A DNA stretch of 64,000 bases. Origin: Lunularia cruciata (lineage: Eukaryota > Streptophyta > Marchantiopsida > Lunulariales > Lunulariaceae). The notes beneath the pieces are model-generated. The model did not search any database, was not told the origin of the DNA, and worked only from the letters and a program-made list of their open reading frames with translations. Numbering within the stretch: position 1 is the first letter of the stretch; every line of letters begins with the position of its first letter. The position numbers and the translations under genes are program-made. Positions 11,098 through 21,677 of the stretch are shown piece by piece. Location of the stretch: NCBI GenBank assembly GCA_948567375.1, contig OX419757.1, positions 23,250,001 to 23,314,000 on the forward strand, read 5' to 3'.

Positions 11098-11890
11098 TAA
11101 CCAATTTGAGATTTGAAGGGGCAAATATGAAGAGGTGCATTGTCATTTCGGATCTGCAGGTTAGAATAATTGTTGTAGAAATGGTATAGTTGTTAGAACT
11201 GTCAATTGATTCACTACTTAAGAGTGACATTCGCAGTCAAATGTTGTTCAGTGCTCATAATTTTTGAGAATAGATAAAGCGGAGTGCTGTGAAGCAGTGC
11301 TTGTCGCTTGAGCTTGATTCCGAGTATCAACTTTGTGTTTATGTTTGTGAGTGTTTGGAGAAATTTGAAGTGCAAGTCAGAGTGTTTGTTGGATGTTGGA
11401 TTCCATAGCCTTGATCTTCATTTTGTGTGTTTGATCCTGAGTGAAGTGCAATCGAAGCAATGCCTTGACAGATCTGAGAGGAATTGTAGTGTTGGTAGTA
11501 TTCTGCATTTGTGAGTGCAGTGCAAAGTTGATGTGAAGCAATTTTGATCAAGGAAGTTGTGCCTTCAGTGGAGGGGTGGAACACAATTCTGAGGCAAATT
11601 CGTTTTGCAGTGAAGTGCCATTTTTGGGAAAGCCTGAATCATCACAATCAAGATTGTTTGGAAAGATTTGATGGAGTTGTGATTAAGGAGTGTTAATTTG
11701 TGACAAGACTACGAATCAGTGCTTGTTACTCTCTTCTAGGTGTGGTTTCTACCTAAGAGACTAAAGAAGAACTCAAGAAGAACTGAAATTGTTACTTTGC
11801 TTCATATTGGACATTTCTGACTTGTATCTTTGCGGGAACAAACTTTACTTACCCGATTACCGCAAAAGTGATATTTGTCGGGTTGTCACA

Positions 11891-12201
11891 CATGGGCTAT
11901 CCTTGGACTAAAGAAGAATCCAAAACAAAAAGGCTTGCGGGCCCAAGAGTTCTCAACTCTTTCCTCAAAGCCAAACACCTAGGAATAATACCAAGTCAAC
12001 ACACTAAAATCCAAAATAGTGGTGCTCATCTTTTCTACTTCCTCTAAAGTAAGGTCCCCTCTATCTTAGCTATGACTATCTTTAGCTAACTATGACTAAT
12101 ATAGAACCATCCTTTATCTCTATATAAATAATATCTCTTAAGTACTTGTTATACCAAGCTAAACATCACAATACCATACACATGCACAAATGGGTTTTAC
12201 A
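11891..12201 (-). repeat. Family B LTR fragment (copy B3), LTR-start piece
   Basis: Inverted match to 23183-23490, ending on the plus strand with GGGTTTTACA at 12192-12201, the reverse of the family B LTR start TGTAAAACCC. It contains the tctatataaataatatctc segment shared with B1. Sequence from 12202 on is integrase of chromovirus C2, so B3 sits in or against C2. With 7959-8117 it gives about 465 of the 688 LTR bases; the rest must lie left of the window. Confidence 0.88.
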
Positions 12202-14400
12202 AAACATATTACATCCCATCATTGCTCATCTTGGTCCAATAGTAATTGCTCATCTTGGCCCAATAGTAATTGCATTTGATTGCATCCAAGGTCTTGTCCA
12301 CTCTAATGTGACACGTGATTGTAGAATCATGACATTCAACTAGGTTGGTGGTTCTTATTGTGTGGAATTTGGGATCTTTAACTTGCCATCACAAAAGGTG
12401 AGTCCTTGGGTATTGGTGATGTCTTTGGATGAACAAGCTCCTACAATCTATGAGTCAAATTGTTTTAGTAGCAAGAATCCTTGGCCAATATTTTGGATTC
12501 ATCTTGACCTCTACCACCAAATTGTTTGCCATAGCCATTGAGATGAATGCATCTACAAGTTGCTTCTTGCCTTCCACATATGTTAACTCATGTTGAACCA
12601 TTGTCTCTACTCTGTCCACCAAATTTATCAATGAGATAGATCTTTTTGTATCTTGAGGTAGACTAGAGGTTTATAGTCTATCTCTAGTACAAATGCCTTC
12701 TCGCCAAGAAAGTGCTTCTAATTCTTGGTTGCAAGGACAATGGTCAACTCTTCTTGCACAATTTAATAGTATGATAGTTTTGCTCCACTAGTAATAGCTT
12801 TCAAGAGAAATATGCAACTAAGTGCCATCCATCATGCCACTATTGTTGTACGATTGCTCCTATTTCTATGCCTATTGCATCTTTAGCTAACTTGATTGGA
12901 CTTTTTGGGTCATACCATTTCAAAATTGGTGCATGTAATAATGCATATTTTAATTTTTAAAAGGCTAATTCTTGTGTGGTTCCCCACATCCACTTTTTCC
13001 CCTTGCCAAGTAGTGCCATTAGAGGTTGTGTGACCTTGGAGAAGTCCTTGAAAAATTGATGAAAGAACCTCATCAATCCCAAGAAACTCTTGAATTGATT
13101 CTGATCCTCTAGAGTACTCCATTTTTGAATGACCTTTATTGTATTTATCAACACTTAAATACCTTTTGCACTTCCTCTATGCTCCAAGTACTCTACTTCA
13201 GACTTGCCAAACTTGCATTTTGAGATTCTAGCACCCAACTAATTTTTCATGGAATTTGGAAGACTTCTTGCAAATGTTGCTTGTGTTCCATCATCATTTT
13301 GTTATAGACTAAGATGTCATCTAGGAAAATCATAATAGATTTATCTAAGTATGGATGAAATATGTCATTCATCAAACTCATGAAAGTGGTTGGTGTGTTG
13401 GTGAGGCCAAACTGTATCACCAAGTACTCAAAGTTATCATACCTTGTCCAAAAGGCTATTTTGGTAACATCTTCCTCTGCAATCTTGATTTGGTTGTAAC
13501 CACTCTGTAAATTAAATTTTTTGAAGTGTTTTGCCCTATTGAGTTAATCAAACAGGTCATCTATGAGAGGTACGGGATATTTTTTTCACCATTTGTTGAT
13601 TTAGGCTCCAATAGTCAATGCACATGCACATTATATCATCTTTCTTCACAAACAAGACCGGAGCCCTATATGGTGATACATTGGGTTAGATAAGCCTTTT
13701 CTATAGCATATCCTTGATTTGAGCCTTACACTCCTCCAACTCATGAGGTGATAGTTGATATGGGGCCTTACAAGGAGTTATCTTCCCAATAAGTATCTTG
13801 ATTTTATGATCTACTCTCCTTTTTGGTGGTAATCTTGAGGGTAGGTTATTTGAGAAAACATCTTCAAACTCATTGACCACATCTTTCAATTTGTTAGGAA
13901 TTTGTCCACTAAGTTGAGTACTCTAGACTTCTCTTATAATGCACATGAAACATCTATATGTCTAATAGATAGCTGATGTCCCTATCACATAGAGAGGCAA
14001 TTCTTGCTTGTGTGATCTTTCTTTAACCCCAATGATATTCCATTAGTGAGTTCTCACTACCTTCTTTCTCCAATCAACCATGGGGTTGTAGGGCTCTATC
14101 CATGGCATGTCTAAGATTACATCACAATGAGCTAACCGTATCACTTGCTACTCAATCTTGATACTCTCTTATTGAGAATGCTACCTTTCTAGGTAATGAT
14201 TCAATCCTCTCTATCTGACTATTAAGTAACTTCACTTGTTGATTCTCATCCTTCTCTAGATCCATCCCCAACCTTATTGCAATAGAGCAAGACAAGAAAT
14301 TCTTTATTGCTCCAAGGTCTATCAATACTCTCACTTAATTACCTTTTAGGACTCCATTCACAACAATCAAGTGTGATTTTTTCTACCTCAACCTTTGTGC
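12202..14400 (-). pseudogene. C2 pol remnant: protease, RT, RNase H, partial integrase
   Basis: Read on the minus strand, protease remains at 14334-14152 (VLIDLGAIKNFLS; the catalytic Asp is kept but the usual Ser/Thr-Gly is Leu-Gly). Next come [12 protein letters not shown] and [18 protein letters not shown] (13889-13701), the RT core near 13300-13700, and the RT/RNase H connection IKVIQKWSTLEDQNQFKSFL at 13130-13070. RNase H follows (about 12890-12500), then integrase N-terminal zinc-binding sequence around 12340-12215. The order matches C1 (33720-35400) throughout. Many stops and frameshifts make it inactive. Confidence 0.82.
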
Positions 14401-15700
14401 ACTTTTCCTCTTCCTCCCTCCTCCAACCCAACTTTTTTTTTCTTCATTGAGCTAATAAAGCTTTGAGGTATATTTACAAGTGATCTTTGTTTTCCAATGT
14501 GATTTTTGCATCCTCTTCTTCAATTTGTCTCTCCATGTTGTTCAAAGATTACCTATATAGAGGCCAAGGACCTTTAGGAAGATGAGCACAACAATTGATG
14601 GCTATGTGCTCCACTTGGCAACAATGTTGTTATAGCAACGATGTTGTTTTGCTTAAGTCTTTTCTCCTTGTGGGACTCCATCTCTCTTTTCTTTAACCCC
14701 TCCTTGCTCTCCTTGGCACTATTGTGCTCCTTGATCTCAAAACCAAAAATTGCCCAATTCCATAAGAATTGGTCCACCAAAGTGTGGTATTTTGGCCCAA
14801 TAAGTTTGATTAAGGACTACCCTTTCACCTCCTCCAAGTTCTTTACTATTCTCTGAGTGCATGCAATGGCTTCAAAATAGTGCAAGGGTTTTGTACCATT
14901 ATTTCTTGGTGAATTTGCTCTTTTAACCCTCATTTGAAATTTCCAAAGCTTCTACTAGACTCATATTAGTATTATGACCTTTTGATTAAGAAATGCCTCC
15001 ACATACTTATGTAAGCTGTTCTTTTGCTTCAACCTCCGTAGTCTAGTTTAGCCATATGCACAGAATCCACAAATTGCAATTCTTTAACAACTTTCTTGCA
15101 TTGCTATCCAAGTGACTTCTCTTCCTTTTGCCAAGATTGATTGTTCTCAAGCATCATACCATATGAGGGCTTTATTGGTCAAGTACCCACATGCAAACAT
15201 ACCTACAATGTGATTGGTGATCTCAATTGTGAATAATCAAAAGTATCAGATTTATTCTTAAAATCTAGTTTTTCATTACTCCCATGGAACATTGTCCATT
15301 GTAAGGCTTGATGTTGCATGTCTTCTATATCCATAATAACAATGTGGCTTCATTGTTGATTGAGGTTGGTGTCATTGGCATGAGTGACTCTCCAACTCCT
15401 TTGACTATTGATACTAGGTTTTAGGATAGTTCTCCTTCTTGCATTGCTTAATTGTTCTTGAAGGTATGTATTCAACTTTGCAATGCCTCCATGGTCATCT
15501 TGATCTCCCAAAACTAGTTCAACATCCCCTACATTCCTTGCATCATATCTTGCAACTATAGTTCCATGATTCTTACACATTACAAACACTCAATTGCTAC
15601 TTCCTACTTCATTAGAGAGTAATATGATCACTCAAGAGAGTCATATACTATTAAGATTACCATAGGGACTTCAAAGCCTATCACTCATTGATAATATTCC
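14400..15700 (-). pseudogene. C2 gag remnant
   Basis: Minus-strand sequence aligns with C1 gag (32056-33068): NNEATLLLWI and then TCNIKPYNGQCSMGV correspond to NDEATLLLWMKK and YIEPYKGQRSMGV of C1. The zinc-knuckle region is destroyed (only one Cys recognisable near 14640). Stops and frameshifts are frequent and no frame longer than about 80 codons survives. Confidence 0.7.
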
Positions 15701-15810
15701 TTATCAAAATTGTAGACTACAAAATCTCTAAACATCACTTTTGGTTTAATCACACAATAGATTTCTACTTGAGTGTTGAAAGGGAGAAGATTGGATATAT
15801 TCAGGTCCAT
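15590..15810 (-). pseudogene. C2 leader ORF upstream of gag
   Basis: ATG at 15810 opens MDLNISNLLPFNTQVEI, followed by KPKVMFRDFVV, matching the leader frame of C1 at 31819-32022. It lies between primer site and gag in both elements. Function unknown; stops interrupt the second half. Confidence 0.65.
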
Positions 15811-16155
15811 TGTATCATAACAAAATGTTGATTGTCAAATCTCACTCTCTATTGTATATCACCACAAGTAGAATCACTAGGTTTGGTGAATTCATCACTA
15901 TATCTATGAATTATGCTTCAAAATGGTAAAAAAGATATAATCTTACTTGCTCATGAGGTATGTACATGATTTTGATATGGAACCGATTCAAGAACAAAAA
16001 GTGGGATGCATGAAATTGTCCTCCAAGAGCCTCTATCCTATCCTTTCTCTAAAACACTCCTAATCTATAGATTGCACTACGGTTTCTCCCCTCAAAATTA
16101 CTATGTCTAAATAACCCATGTTTCTCCAAGAGGGTGATCCACTCTTGGATTGAAA

Positions 16156-16172
16156 CCCAACCTTTGATACCA
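16156..16172 (-). other. Primer-binding site of C2 (initiator Met tRNA type)
   Basis: On the minus strand TGGTATCAAAGGTTGGG starts one base after the LTR end TTATTACA. The first eight bases equal the start of the common plant initiator-Met primer site (TGGTATCA); the following bases have drifted. Confidence 0.75.
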
Positions 16173-16173
16173 T

Positions 16174-16767
16174 TGTAATAATCCAAGATAGAAGAAATCT
16201 CAAGAAAAACACAAGAGAAGAAACACAAGCTTCATAATCAATACTCTTATGCACCAAAGGAACACCTCATCTTTATTACATAACAAAAAGGATTACCTTG
16301 AAGGAAACTCCACCCTTGGATCAAATATATGGATTGATGATATGTCAACAAGCTCCATCTTAAGATTAGTTGCATGATGGCTGACATGTTGGTTCTTGTC
16401 CTATCTGGTTTGTCAAACAAGTTTGACCAAAGGGAATCTTTAGAGAATCTTCTTGTAGGATACTCAAAATCATATAGGTGAGGTGCCATTGGAAAGCTCT
16501 TAATGAGACAAAATATGGGGGAGAAGGTGAGAATTTTAACCTTGTGAGGAAGAACTATGACCATTTTTTAGGCCTAATTCACCCATTTAGGCATTCAAAA
16601 TTTGCTCTAAAGTTTTTAAGGTGTTTTCAATTCTTGCACTATTAGTGGAAGTACTCTTTTGGTGACACGTCTATGTGGTCTATTTAGTCCATCATATATA
16701 ATATCCTTCAAATTATACCAAGCCAAATCTCACCTCTAGATCATATATTTAGCTCATGGTATTACCA
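16174..16767 (-). repeat. 5-prime LTR of C2
   Basis: About 594 bp. On the minus strand it starts near GGTAATACCATGAGCT and ends TTATTACA at 16174. It matches the C1 3-prime LTR (36566-37298), including the segment on accaaaagagtacttccact. It is about 140 bp shorter than the C1 LTR, so internal deletions are present. The start borders family B RT sequence at 16768. Confidence 0.8.
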
Positions 16768-17688
16768 TTGAGTTCATATTTGAGATGGAAAATTCAAATG
16801 GGTGTCTCCAATTGTGACTATGGAAAAAAATGGAAAAATTTGAGTATGTATGGATTACAAGAAACTCAACATTGTCACCAAAAAGGACTACTTCTCTTTC
16901 TATTCATTGATGAAATCTTAGAGAATGTTGCAAGTCATGAGAGATACAATTTTGGGATGGTTAGCAGCTACAACCAAATCAAACTTGCACCAAAGCATCA
17001 ACAACTCACTATATTCATCACACCTTGGGGTATTTATGCTTTCAAGGTCATACCTTTTGGGCTTTGCAATGCTCTATCCATATTTCAATGGTTTATGAGC
17101 AAGGTGTTTGAAGCTTTCTTTGGGAAATTTGTGAAAGATTTTATTGATAACTTTATGTCTATGGGAGCAAGGAGGAGCACTTTGAGAACTTGGTCAAGGT
17201 CTTGCAATGCTTGGATGAGATAAATGCATCACTCAACTTGAATAAGTGCATCTTTGGTTGTTAAGAAGGTCTTCTTTTGAGGCATATATATTCCAGGCTT
17301 CTGGGCTTTATATTTCATTGTTCATTGTTCATTGTTGTTCACTGTTCATATCATTTCCAAGGATGGAAGTGAGGAAAATCTCAAAGCTTCAATTCCATTC
17401 AAGCTTAACAAAATTATGCCAATTCTTGGGGATGGTTGGATATAAGGAAGTTCATCTTCTCATTTTCCAACAAAGCTTATAAATTGAACATTTTATGAAG
17501 AAAGAGGTAGAATACATGGTGATTTTGGAAGACAAGGAGGCCCGTACAGCTTTTGAGAAGCTCAAGCAATCCCTTGTTATGGATCTAATTCTTGCTAAAC
17601 CTTATTGGAATAAGCCTTTCATCCTTTGCATTGATGCTTTGAATGTAACTATAGGATGCACTCTTAGTCAAATAGGCCAAGATGGATA
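16768..17688 (+). pseudogene. B2 reverse transcriptase and start of RNase H
   Basis: Plus-strand family B pol. SPIV-type RT start (ggtgtctccaattgtgac), then IDEILENVASHERYNFGM, YNQIKLAP, VIPFGLCNALSIFQWFM and VKDFIDNF follow the RT order. The YxDD-type motif reads FIDN, so a catalytic Asp is lost. The segment ends in RNase H (ALNVTIGCTLSQIGQDG) where LTR A6 begins. It is parallel to 27372-28204 plus 47499 of B1. The 5-prime half of B2 is cut off by C2. Confidence 0.83.
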
Positions 17689-19966
17689 TGTGGTACCCAC
17701 TTTTTTTTTTTGGATGAGTTTTAAAGAAGAAGTGTATTTTTGAAGTCGGATTGAAGCTTAATGAAGAAGAAAAGAGAAGAATTGTGTATTAGGCATAGAC
17801 CCAAAGAAGTTGGCCTCTAGTCAGAGTCAATATGACTCAAGTTGGACATATGGAAGTAAATATCCAAGGTAAGGATACTTCACATTGGGATGCACAACCC
17901 AATCCAAAGAACCTATAACAAATTTTCCTCAAGTCTAGCCACTCAAAAAATTATGTGTTAAGAAAAACACCTACCTTGGGATCAAGATGACATTGAGAGT
18001 GATAGCAAATAGACACAGAATTTTTGTGTTATTGACTAAAGAATGACCATGTAGTGAAAAAAATTCAGATTGAGACTTCGTCAAGGGAATTCTAAAATGT
18101 CATGATGATATCTCATGCCTATCAATAGTTCTAAAATGCCATAATGATATCTCATGCCTATCAATAGTTGTCCCAAAGAAGTAAGGATCTTGAATTTTGT
18201 GGAGGGATTGATCTTTCAAAGACCAAGAGTGAGAAAGTACAAAATGCTACCAAAGGGTAAATAAGCAAAGTTTGGTGAGGGGTCTTGCAATTCACTGACT
18301 AGATATAGTGGCAAGGATCAAAGTTTTGAATAGACTTTGCATCACTTTTCTGGCATGGAATTGGAATTTGAGCTTTCCAAGGTTCACGGCAAAAATTGTT
18401 GCCAAGAATTTCAAAGATAGTCCTAAGATAGAGGAGAAGAGAGGAATTTTGGCTTGATGGACTGAGTTGAACTGGAGATTAGACTTGGAGAGAGAAGCAG
18501 TGGAAGTAGGAGGAGTCACCTTCTATAGGAAGTGTGATTCTTTAGAAGAAACAATTGAGGTAAGGAATTCTTTTAGTGCACCTCAAATTGAGAATCAGTA
18601 CAAGGTGGATAGCTATAAGAACCCAATACAAAGGGGTTTAGTTAGGACAATGATGGCCATGTTTAAGCTAGGGTGAACCACCTATGTGACAAAGCAGCAG
18701 GCTATGTTTTTCCATTAGATGTTTGCAAGAGAAGCAGTGAATTGGTTGAAGTGTTTTCACCAAAGGGTAGGTCAGATGATTATGGTTAAAAATAAACTTG
18801 CCACCATATTACTTCATACCTTTTGCATCCCATTTCTATTTTTGATTGAACCTACTCAACTTGAAGGAGAGAGGAAGGATGGTGTTGCACTTTCACCCTG
18901 ATTTATGATAGAGTAGCTGATGTGGAGTAGCAATACTACATTAGGTGAGACCGTGAAGGCAATGACCACTACATCAAGAATTGGAGGAGATGATACTGTT
19001 GGTGGAAAACTTAAGGCCAAGGAAGAGAAGTAGACCCAAAGAACCAGTATTTCCATTGTAGCTATAGAAGATGAGCAGGCTTAATCCAATGCTAGAGATG
19101 GCAATGGTGAAGATTCTATCTTTGGAGGAAGAATCAAAAGGAGCAGTTGAGGGATTGCCATTTTGGATCTACAGGTTGGTAAAGTTGTTGTATAACAATA
19201 TGTTGTTAGATAATTCTCAAAGTGATTTGCCTATTCAAAGGAAGAATTCATGTGTTGTTACTATTTAGTTCAATTCAATATTCATAATTCTGAAGTTGAG
19301 TAAATCAAAGTGCTAACTCAATGCTTGTCATTCGAGCCAACGAGCATTGAGTTACAACACTTTGCTTTACTCAACTTTAATTCCAAGTATCAATCCTATG
19401 GGTATGTTTGTGAATGTTTGGAGAATTGAAAGTACAAGTTTGAGTGTTGGATGTTGGATTCTACAACTCTGATTTCATTCTATGTGTTTGAACTTGAATG
19501 GACATCAATCAAAGCAATGCCTTGACAAATCCATGAGGAATTGTGTTGGTAGTATTTGACATTTGGTGATCACAATGTTGGATTGATGTGAAGCAATTTT
19601 GATTAAGGAAGTTGTGCTTTCAGTGGAGAATAGAACACAAATCCAATGTAAGGTTTTTTTTATGGTGAAGTAGCCTTTTTTGGAAATAATTTAATCATCA
19701 CAATCAAAATTATTTTGGAAAGTTTTGAAGTATTGTGGTTATGGGTGTTGTGATTTGTGACAAGACTACAAATTCAATGCTTGTTGCTCTCTTTTGAGTG
19801 TGGCTTCTACTCAAGAGAGTAAAGATGCAATCAAGAAGGACTGTTTGTGATTTTTTACTTTTTATTTGACCATTACTGACTTGTGTCTTTGTGGGAACAA
19901 ACTATTACTTACTAATTACCGCAAATGTAATACTTGCTACTTACTTACTTGATACCTATTGACATA
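17689..19966 (+). mobile_element. Family A LTR (copy A6), shortened and strongly decayed
   Basis: Starts with TGTGGTACCCAC at 17689 followed by a T run. It ends near 19966 in a degraded terminus (cctattgacata, compare GGGTTGTCACA). B2 RNase H resumes at tgatcatccaatagc (19971). Length is about 2.28 kb because the coiled-coil part of the embedded frame is missing. No clean target duplication remains (left flank GGATA). LTR-end landmarks are present: ttgcggtaatt-like and cttgacaaatccatgaggaattg near 19520. It lies 29 bases from the position where AF inserted in the related element B1. Confidence 0.82.
18290..19180 (+). pseudogene. LTR-borne protein remnant (copy A6)
   Basis: Remnant of the N-terminal and core domains: ARIKVLNRLCITFLAWNWN near 18310-18370, WRLDLEREAVEVGG at 18476, YKVDSYKNPIQRG at 18600, and TTYVTKQQAMFFH followed by MFAREAVNWLKCFHQR at 18680-18770. 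The acidic middle and coiled coil are deleted, apart from a short acidic stretch near 19000-19130. Stops are numerous. Confidence 0.7.
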
Positions 19967-21677
19967 TACATGATCATCCAATAGCTTATGCTAATAAGGA
20001 AATGGTCTTAGCAAAGAGAAACTATTCAGTCATAAAATTGAAGGGTTGGTAGTGAATTTTGGTCTTAAGAAGTTTTGACATTGCTTGATTGGAGAGAAGG
20101 CTACTATTGTCATGGATCACAAGGCTTTGAAGTACATCTTCAACAAGCCTAATGTGGAAAGAATGCTACCAAGATGGATGATACTCTTATTTGAGTATGA
20201 TTACACCATTGAGGATAGGCTATGAAAGAAACATGCAAATGCTTATTCTTTTATCTAGGGCTTATGATCATGATGGAGTTGAACCAACGGATGATTCTTT
20301 CCTAAATGAAGAGCTCATGAAAATCTAAATCACTCAAGAGGTTCCAATGGAGTACAAGGAGATTTTGGACTTCATAACAAGAAGTAACTATCCAAATGGA
20401 ATGCATGCTAAGAAGAGGAAGGTCTTTGTGGTAAGATCTAGATGTTAGTCAATGGTGGAAAATATCCTTTTTCACCAAGGAGATTTGGTCTATTTTGAAG
20501 GATAGTGGGTAAGAAAGAGTCTATCCTACTCATGAAGAAGTTTCATGATGGTTTGGTGTGTGGAGGTCACTTGCAAGAAAAGTAACAACTTTTAAGATTC
20601 TAGATGTAGGTTACCATTGGAAGGATACTTTCAAGAATTGTCTTGATTATTGCAAAACTTGTCATGTTTGTTAACCTTTTGCTTGGAATTCTACCTCTAC
20701 TCCAATGGAATTGATCATCTTAGATCAATTTTATTGCTAAGACATTTTGAGAAGCCAAGAATTGATTTTCTAGGTCCTCTTAAAAGAACTCCAAGGAACA
20801 ATCAATACATTGTGATAGTTACTGACTATCTTACCAAGTGGCTAGACCATTGAGAGATAAGAATGACAACAAAGTTGGTAGATTTCTTTATGAGTGCATC
20901 GTCACTAGGTTTGGTTGCCTTTTGAGTTTGGTTTTGGATGAAAGAGGCAAGTTGACAAGGATCATCATATGTCATACCATAGCATCAACTATGCTTTGAC
21001 ATTTCTCTATTATACATATGGTGACCACATCCTAGAAGCTAAACTTCAATGGCCTTGGTAGAAAGAATCAATCAAACATTATGCATGATGTTGGCCAAAG
21101 ATGAAAAATAATGAGAGCTAAACATCATTGAGCCAAGAGGATTCAGGTGGTTCTATAGGAGCATAAGACAACCATGAAGTCATTCATTGGATATTTTCCA
21201 TTTCATTTGGTATATGGTATTGAATCAACTATATCTATTCACTTTGATCTTCCTACTTTTCAAAGCAATCATAGAAAATTGAAAAAGGTACAAGGAGGTG
21301 ATGTAAAGAAGTCAAAAAAGGATCAACTCATGGAATTGGAAGAGGCAAGAGCAAATGCTATGATTTGAGTGGAACAAGCTCAAAGAAAAAAAAGGAGAGA
21401 TATGACAAGAGGTAAGGCAAGAAGAAGATAAAGCTCTTTAAGGAAGGTGATTGGGTAATGTTGTTTGATTCTATTCAATTTAAGAGGGTGCAAAAGAGGT
21501 TCTTGCCTTAGTTCTTTGGACCTTTTATAATGGAGAAAGTGTGGGGCAATTACACCTATGATCTCAAGGTGTTAAGAGGAAATTTTTTTGTAGGATTAAC
21601 CATGATAAGTTGAAGTTGTGTCATAGAAGGTAAAGGAACCTTCACTATAAGGGCAAAGTGAAATGTAAGTCCAAGGG
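19967..21677 (+). pseudogene. B2 RNase H and integrase remnant
   Basis: Continuation of B2 pol after A6. RNase H: VMDHKALKYIFNKPNVER (near 20110), WMILLFEYDYTIED. Integrase zinc-binding region: CLDYCKTCHVC near 20640-20670. Catalytic region: IDFLGPLKRTPRNNQYIVIV at 20760 and a degraded second Asp motif near 20930. C-terminal part: HLVYGIESTISIHFDLPTF (21190-21260), then KDQLMELEEARANAM. Parallel to 47499-49190 of B1 with many frameshifts. It ends at AAGGG (21673-21677), where LTR A7 is inserted; the B2 3-prime LTR follows at 51895. Confidence 0.83.

Larger units (their letters stand above)
8118..11890 (+). mobile_element. Solo LTR A5 of family A
   Basis: A 3773-bp family A LTR in plus orientation from TGTGGTGCCCACA (8118-8130) to GGGTTGTCACA (11880-11890). 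It is flanked by a perfect 5-bp duplication CATGG (8113-8117 and 11891-11895). Removing LTR and one CATGG restores ccttcacatgggctatcc, which is intact in inverted form at 23483 and 49517. No primer site or internal region is present, so this is a solo LTR. It is the reference copy for the family A LTR termini. Confidence 0.95.
12202..16767 (-). mobile_element. Chromovirus C2 (Ty3/gypsy), truncated at its 3-prime end
   Basis: Minus-strand family C element. In its own orientation it holds the 5-prime LTR (16767-16174), primer site, leader, degraded gag, protease, RT, RNase H and the first part of integrase, ending at 12202 where LTR B3 begins. The rest of integrase, the chromodomain and the 3-prime LTR are missing. 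It is inserted into the RT region of family B element B2, which continues at 16768. It is far more decayed than C1: stops occur every few tens of codons. Confidence 0.85.

Noticed and set aside
17700-17712. T run as a terminator or poly(A) trace of a LINE/SINE
   Set aside because: It sits 11 bases into a family A LTR and corresponds to the TTTTTTGTTTT stretch found at that place in all copies.
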